This document shows, piece by piece, positions 33,901 through 36,791 of a stretch of 36,791 nucleotides of DNA. Origin of the DNA: a virus; IMG/VR virus record IMGVR_UViG_3300021425_000087, positions 1-36,791 of that record, one strand, 5' to 3'. Position 1 is the first letter of the stretch. The number at the start of each line of letters is the position of its first letter. The position numbers were made by a program, and so were the translations under genes. Below the pieces are notes generated by a model, which made no database searches, was not told where the DNA came from, and worked only from the letters and a program-made list of their open reading frames with translations.

Positions 33901-36791
33901 AACACTCTCGGTGGAGATGATGCTAACGATCAAACTCTACCAACTCAGAAAGCTGTTAGGGACTTTGTTGTTAATAACCTTGGTCAGTATATCGGTAAAG
34001 GATTTACAACAAACAGAGTTCCAAGAAACCTCGTAGAACTGAATGATCAGGGTCTGATTTCAGAATCACAGCTACCAACTACAAGTCCAATTGAAGTTTA
34101 TAGTGTAGCAAACGAAACTGAGCAGTTGGCACTCGAAGGTGTTAGAGCTGGTGATATTGCTGTAGTAGATGGAGAAGCATTCATTCTTAACACTGATAGC
34201 GATTCACTATTCTTAGGTATTGCTGTAGATACTTCTTTACAATTCACAGTTAATGATATCTTTACTGGTAGCATCACTGGTGGTAAGATTCAACTTACAG
34301 AATATAGACCAGGCGTAATTAAGAATATTATTATTCCAGAAGGTGGCGGTGGTTCTGGTTATTCTACTTCAAACCCACCAACAGTTGTAATTACGGACGA
34401 TGGAGTTGGAACTGGTCATATTCCAGCTGTAGCACAAGCAGTCGTTGCTGGTGGAGAAGTTGTTGCTATTAACTTGGTTCTGTCTAACAGTGTGGTTGGT
34501 GGTCAAGGATACATCGGCGTTCCTACCATTTCATTTACAAATACTAGTGGTGGTGCTGGAGCACAAGCAACGGCAGAAATTGAATCCAGATTGTATGGTG
34601 ACATTGTAAACAGCATTAAGATTGGTCCAAACGACTTTATTCAATCAAGCGATGTTCCTTCAGAAACTGTAGATGTTATTAGAGTTGTCAATACCTCAGC
34701 AAGCAATCCTGACAACTGGGTATCTCTCAATACTGGAACAATTTCTGCCGATGCTATTGTTGACGGTCCTATTCCAACTGATATTCTCGCCAACAATTCA
34801 GAATCAGCAAACTCAGATAGTTTCCTTTCTGGAGATCAATCTTACAAAAAGGTTGTAAAATCATTCCGTAATATCGAAACAAGATATTTCTTAAGAACAG
34901 CGACTGCCTCTGCTTCTGATACAATTTTATTCGAAGTTAATTCTGAGAATAATACTGACGCTTTAATTGTTGGTCATAGTTTAGCAACTGCTACTGGTAT
35001 CCAACCAGGAACAACAATTGATCAGATATCATCGGTTACTGTGGGTACTACAAACTATGTTAGAATTACTCTAAGTGACGGATTGACATCAGAAATTCCA
35101 GCTGGCACTATTATCCAATTTAACAGACCAGAATCTCCTGTTCGTGTAACATCTCTATTAAGAACTATTGGTGCTGTAGATAAAGTTTTGATTATTAATG
35201 GAGGAACTGGATTTGCTAGTGATGACAACGGTAATAAAGTATTCGGTAATATTGAAGTAACTGGAGGATCTGGAGGAACTGGGTTAAGATTAGATATTAC
35301 TGTTGTTGGTGGAGTTGTTACTAACGTAGCAATTGCTAATCCTGGAACTGGATTTGATGGTGACTTCACGATTGATACTCCATCGGAAATTGGAACAGGT
35401 GGTGCTGGATTAATTCTTCAAGCTAAAGTTCAACAAGAACCAAAACTAGAAGGTGATATCACAATTGATGTTGCCAGAGCAACAGCAGATACATTATCTG
35501 GTGACGATTATGGCACGGTTGGTGTTGCCAGATTTAATAAATCTCAATTTATTATAGGTGATAATGGATCTATAACACTTGATACTGGTACTCAATCTGG
35601 TCTTGATGCCGACCTTCTCGATGGTTTCCAAGGTTCAGATTATAGAAATGCCAGTAAGATTGCTTCTGGTGTTTTGGGTAGACCATATCTTGAAGGAACA
35701 TATGATATCACTATCACTAAAGAATCTGGTAGTACAGCATCACTGACAGCAAAAACTGGCAGTTTAAACGACGATGAAACTCCAGGTGAAATCGATGCTG
35801 GTGGTTCTCTTGTTGTAAGAAGAAATGATACTGACAACTTATTAGATCCAGCAACAAAACCAAACCCAGCTGGTCAAGGAACTGTCAGTACAGCAGGTGA
35901 TTATCACGTAGTCCTATCAATTAGAGGTGGCGGTGTTGACAATACCAACCAGTTTGGTGGCGTAACACAACTTGCCTTCACTGATGGCAATAACATGTAT
36001 ATTAGAGGTAGTAGCGGATCCGTTGCTTCCGACCAAAGCTGGAGCACCTGGGGTAAAGTATGGTCTTCACAGAATGACTACACCACAGATCCAGCAAATA
36101 CTGCCACTGAAGCTGGACCAAATGCTTATCGTCTAAGAAATAGAACGGGTCTTTGGTATCAGAATGCTAACTCATTTACTTTTGGCGATCTCAGTGATAG
36201 AAGGTTGCCTTCATACTTCACCCAAAAAGATATCAATACTAGATTAAGAATCCTTGAGGATACTGGAACTGGTAAGAGATATGACATTTACATCCAAGAA
36301 GTAACAGCATCTGTTATTAATGCTTTTGATAACTCACCATTTACCGATACTCCACGTGACGTAAAACTACTCACTGCTAGCGGAGATGACCCTGGTGTAC
36401 TTAGAGTTAATAACATTACTGTTTATAATATCCAAGGCGAAGAAGTTGATACTTCAAATTTAAATAATATTAATGATTACTCTGCTCTGTACGCTATCGT
36501 AACTGGTACGATGAGTGCTGGTGGTAATTTTATCTTTACCGATGCTCAAGGTAATTCATTCCCAGCAGAATTCTTGGGTGATGATACCGTACAAATTAGA
36601 TTCCACGATTATTCACTATCGGACTATGATGGCAATAATGATGGAATGCCAGATGGCAACGTAGAGGCAATTCGTCTTGAGAGTATTGGTGGCGAATCCT
36701 TCCTAATTATGGGAAGAGAAGATGGTCAGCAAGGAAGTAATACTACCCCACAAATCTGGTTTAGATCTTCTGCTACTGTACCTACTGATAC
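27931..36791 (+). CDS. Giant tail-fibre-like protein, 3' truncated by the window (at least 2,953 residues)
   Basis: The frame opens with ATGAGTTTTCAG at 27931 and has no stop to the window edge. Domains in order: GxGY beta repeats (about 60-136); a TKIATTEYV fibre motif (about 277); a beta-helix-like entry with IYVSEQIGNDNNDGRSP (298-314); a mixed region with helical repeats carrying CRRD at C894 and C1059; four tandem 73-87-residue modules with FTC motifs (about 1163-1490); short HTFVS repeats; a KVGDFVIIENRTGNI segment (about 1947); LNDQGLISESQLP (about 2036); four more GxGY-type repeats (2134-2475); DADLLDGFQGSDYR (about 2560); and a WSTWGKVWSS shaft motif (about 2705). These are long tail fibre signatures, so it probably contributes to host contact. 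The ATG follows a late promoter by 40 bases. Confidence 0.8.
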   Translation, partial: MSFQFNSDREQIRGVDSTIIGSGSVRIRSGSGIEEREIFQAKVDATSGLPRVGINRTGRRVDSISVLTEGSGYSSQPSVNIDPPTLPGGIQAIASASTDNFGRITGIQIDNPGDGYEFPPQITIEGGGGQGGTAQAFLDTIDFELDVNGAIRTSTSIISDTANILNLDINNLVTPDLKVRGPDLKTWANGSGTRFPLNVEVNKDAYYFEGNNIYQMLNSGVTDILPPFHTDGVELNGEVQVKHIGFRVDSPALPFYGETGESGLFPRSITPLLGDRSTKIATTEYVLNLATNDVGGRIYVSEQIGNDNNDGRSPVNPVRTIKRACQLAWETPGVKESIIIAGGNYIEDNPISIPPDASIVGDNLRLVIIRPANTGKHIFKFGDKNYVIGVTYQDQVNSSGASVGTWDFAMVFDDKQRITYDIAANGDFGIEFPVGHQFFGNESFQANFSSNLTGLDQLSAGIEIFGVNSGGVGVIGEVIFDETDPAADDTYETGQLKNIVRTSGNTFNNSESFFYGGTGTTKWKPQTDYDLGDIVWTNAVLGDQSLTGYVYTVTQAGTSSTTNPDHGAGAALNGTVEFTFLRGVYIFTGSQVSSTTPEGEVVFTSKEYETGDELPIQLVDFSLQGTFNDGFQSEIYGSSEDLGGIVFYTNQLDGAANIHDFKEGEEIEITGMPTVSPDLSFLNGKHRIYKVIEDADGRSRRFVLPKKVPDSIISDDPLNNPWDPATAAATPSVRTFSKSVTMTLLNTPNKFPVATPVARRYQDACSQIRNNIDFIADEVVRKINDQFKQEYFFAYDIGAGGGFDFKIYLGTSRFAHTYVSGGTVTAGGNTYNVTNFVYDYNVTGTATITIDSAPAFAEDDTILLADLTVSCIIDGVVTQKVYPSFNIPVSDAKCRRDVGHFLNALIQDLEFGSNYNTINAARRYFSAGQIEYIDYEIIQTVRAIEYARELAIYAMRKWRTGTGLAGEPVYVPQYSTIDLYIDPTVIDDVAATACANVASAINTLSYLFVDIIANNSSGTYLDAAYLISRNRNHIADEAYELTKVQYPSLSLANIDERKCRRDINYILSGVLRDLVLGGNTGAVTAAEEYYTGTALTGVPVGELGATRYAFRKVRDLSIQAMRNWKTAAGNAVTPSYTIIPQFTDNTILVDANGTPTAQLTPTDATYDPATGDFVMTFASAHGVTTNESIRLEIESFVFTCSMDNNRTEHYLPESDQPAATQLLPITAVTTNTITVNVGASGANQTFDPTDATYDPATGDFVITIEGHGLSTGEGIVLSDNSFTFTCDMDGNDAQKTYPRPDIDPFAGRSLKITGTTEDTITVNVGASGPNKYFTPTAATYDPTTGDMTVTVGQHGLGVGRGVVLEDNSFTFTCLTDPNDPKTYPRPGQDPFAGKSIAITSVGNTTHTPSSAAYDPGAGTLTITLNSHGFSQGDYIKIDDNAITFTCDLDGNATQHTYPRSYEYASGRWFAIDVVDTNTIRISGLPIPRDQSTHTFVSFAANALQRQDGTFTINVGSSSDTSAHTFVSATANAIKHEPQTTHTFVSAAAGAVQHLPQSTHTFKRTIGTNPVAAYPSGGSAPCANVEATLTTSFGLIDGILEFAADSSSQTAIQPGSTTKTTGTLYTGDNVISYPNNVLRDSEGNYVTIRAVADDFPIISASPYTQNASIISKAGGSGALIDGSKVKSPNCPFPGLTDGKATYPNQGKSMVASAFTIVSERNGTGYKIIEDGYVQLVSVFCIFTVDGILAESGGYASVTNSASNFGTFALRATGYRKEAYSFDAGFDSDNGYIRARIDSVTTAVNGLTELTIENLGRAPLEHYIVKIDGYETRDPDLEYFINDVVLINDGVPYTARVTVTDGTGGNEIDLNDSTTGLPVVPSVLTGKNIALHRPSIVNSSSHTFEFVGSGTTYEALPENGGIKRGNQEQVSENYGRVYASGTDELGDFKVGDFVIIENRTGNIQFKGTVSISEVDFLKLSGGDVTITGFSKLNTLGGDDANDQTLPTQKAVRDFVVNNLGQYIGKGFTTNRVPRNLVELNDQGLISESQLPTTSPIEVYSVANETEQLALEGVRAGDIAVVDGEAFILNTDSDSLFLGIAVDTSLQFTVNDIFTGSITGGKIQLTEYRPGVIKNIIIPEGGGGSGYSTSNPPTVVITDDGVGTGHIPAVAQAVVAGGEVVAINLVLSNSVVGGQGYIGVPTISFTNTSGGAGAQATAEIESRLYGDIVNSIKIGPNDFIQSSDVPSETVDVIRVVNTSASNPDNWVSLNTGTISADAIVDGPIPTDILANNSESANSDSFLSGDQSYKKVVKSFRNIETRYFLRTATASASDTILFEVNSENNTDALIVGHSLATATGIQPGTTIDQISSVTVGTTNYVRITLSDGLTSEIPAGTIIQFNRPESPVRVTSLLRTIGAVDKVLIINGGTGFASDDNGNKVFGNIEVTGGSGGTGLRLDITVVGGVVTNVAIANPGTGFDGDFTIDTPSEIGTGGAGLILQAKVQQEPKLEGDITIDVARATADTLSGDDYGTVGVARFNKSQFIIGDNGSITLDTGTQSGLDADLLDGFQGSDYRNASKIASGVLGRPYLEGTYDITITKESGSTASLTAKTGSLNDDETPGEIDAGGSLVVRRNDTDNLLDPATKPNPAGQGTVSTAGDYHVVLSIRGGGVDNTNQFGGVTQLAFTDGNNMYIRGSSGSVASDQSWSTWGKVWSSQNDYTTDPANTATEAGPNAYRLRNRTGLWYQNANSFTFGDLSDRRLPSYFTQKDINTRLRILEDTGTGKRYDIYIQEVTASVINAFDNSPFTDTPRDVKLLTASGDDPGVLRVNNITVYNIQGEEVDTSNLNNINDYSALYAIVTGTMSAGGNFIFTDAQGNSFPAEFLGDDTVQIRFHDYSLSDYDGNNDGMPDGNVEAIRLESIGGESFLIMGREDGQQGSNTTPQIWFRSSATVPTD
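30601..31310 (+). repeat. Helical CRRD repeats in the giant fibre
   Basis: Two segments 165 residues apart share DxxCRRDxxxxLxxxxxDLxxG, then an alanine- and tyrosine-rich helix, then an A-I-x-A-M-R-x-W ending (AIYAMRKW and SIQAMRNW). The conserved cysteines are C894 and C1059. Related segments before each (RRYQDACSQIRNNIDFIADEVV; SRNRNHIADEAYEL) suggest a helical hairpin unit. I recall similar units in fibre proteins of marine cyanophages. They break up an otherwise beta-rich protein. Confidence 0.6.
31417..32400 (+). repeat. Four tandem 73-87-residue cysteine-bearing modules
   Basis: Modules begin at the tyrosine-aspartate of TYDPATGD-type motifs, with the aspartate codon at 31429, 31690, 31951 and 32170, so the periods are 87, 87 and 73 residues. 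Each has an alternating strand (FVITIEGHGL and equivalents), an FTC motif with one cysteine, and most have a YPRP-type loop and a TITVNVGASG ending. Short HTFVS units follow, with histidines at 32407, 32497, 32551 and 32605 (spacing 30, 18 and 18 residues). Confidence 0.75.

Noticed and set aside
15021-36000. Open frames on the minus strand and in other plus frames within the giant genes, such as 31597-31992 and 18969-19334
   Set aside because: They lie inside strongly coding frames, lack ribosome sites, and show no recognisable protein pattern. They reflect codon bias of the real genes.

Overview
This window is a dense, one-directional cluster of late structural genes from a T4-like myovirus, most probably a cyanophage of Prochlorococcus or marine Synechococcus. 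The evidence is the baseplate wedge order gp25, gp6, gp7, gp8, followed by very large adhesin and tail-fibre genes. Further support comes from AT-rich DNA with AGA-biased arginine codons, T4-type late promoter octamers (TATAAATA or CTAAATA types) at gene boundaries, and protein modules I know from marine cyanophages (the DUF4815 N-terminus, GxGY beta repeats, a YHYH-like domain). A related pelagiphage-type myovirus cannot be excluded. Host assignment is inference; no photosynthesis or host gene is present.

Layout: 1-54 is the tail end of an unidentified gene, followed by a 60-codon small gene (89-271). Then come gp25 (300-692), gp6 (695-2491) and a 3,246-residue gp7 homologue (2496-12236). 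gp8 (12285-14153) is about 620 residues, against about 330 in T4. A 2,690-residue DUF4815-type virion protein (14212-22284) follows, then a 66-residue coiled-coil protein (22284-22484) and a 1,629-residue baseplate or fibre adhesin (22471-27360). The window ends with a 171-residue structural protein (27366-27881) and a giant tail-fibre-like protein that starts at 27931 and is still open at the window edge (at least 2,953 residues). The longest non-coding gap is 58 bases. I saw no tRNA, CRISPR, insertion sequence, attachment site or gene on the minus strand.

Functionally, gp25, gp6, gp7 and gp8 are the inner baseplate wedge. The downstream giants occupy the place of T4 genes 9-12 and presumably form the outer baseplate and host-contacting fibres. 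Late promoter octamers lie before gp25, gp8, the DUF4815 gene, the 1,629-residue gene and the giant fibre. This suggests five late units: gp25-gp6-gp7; gp8; DUF4815 plus the 66-residue gene; adhesin plus the 171-residue gene; and the fibre.

The most notable points are as follows. (1) A near-perfect 17-bp hairpin hides the ribosome binding site of the 2,690-residue gene and carries a late promoter in its 5' arm, which is the layout of a promoter-selected translation switch. (2) The gp7 core appears split by about 1,500 inserted residues and followed by about 1,370 more. (3) A cupredoxin-like domain in the 1,629-residue protein keeps a complete candidate type-1 copper ligand set, with a second degenerate copy that has lost it. 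(4) Repeat modules are shared across five adjacent proteins. Comparisons to T4 proteins and to family patterns are from memory, not from a search.
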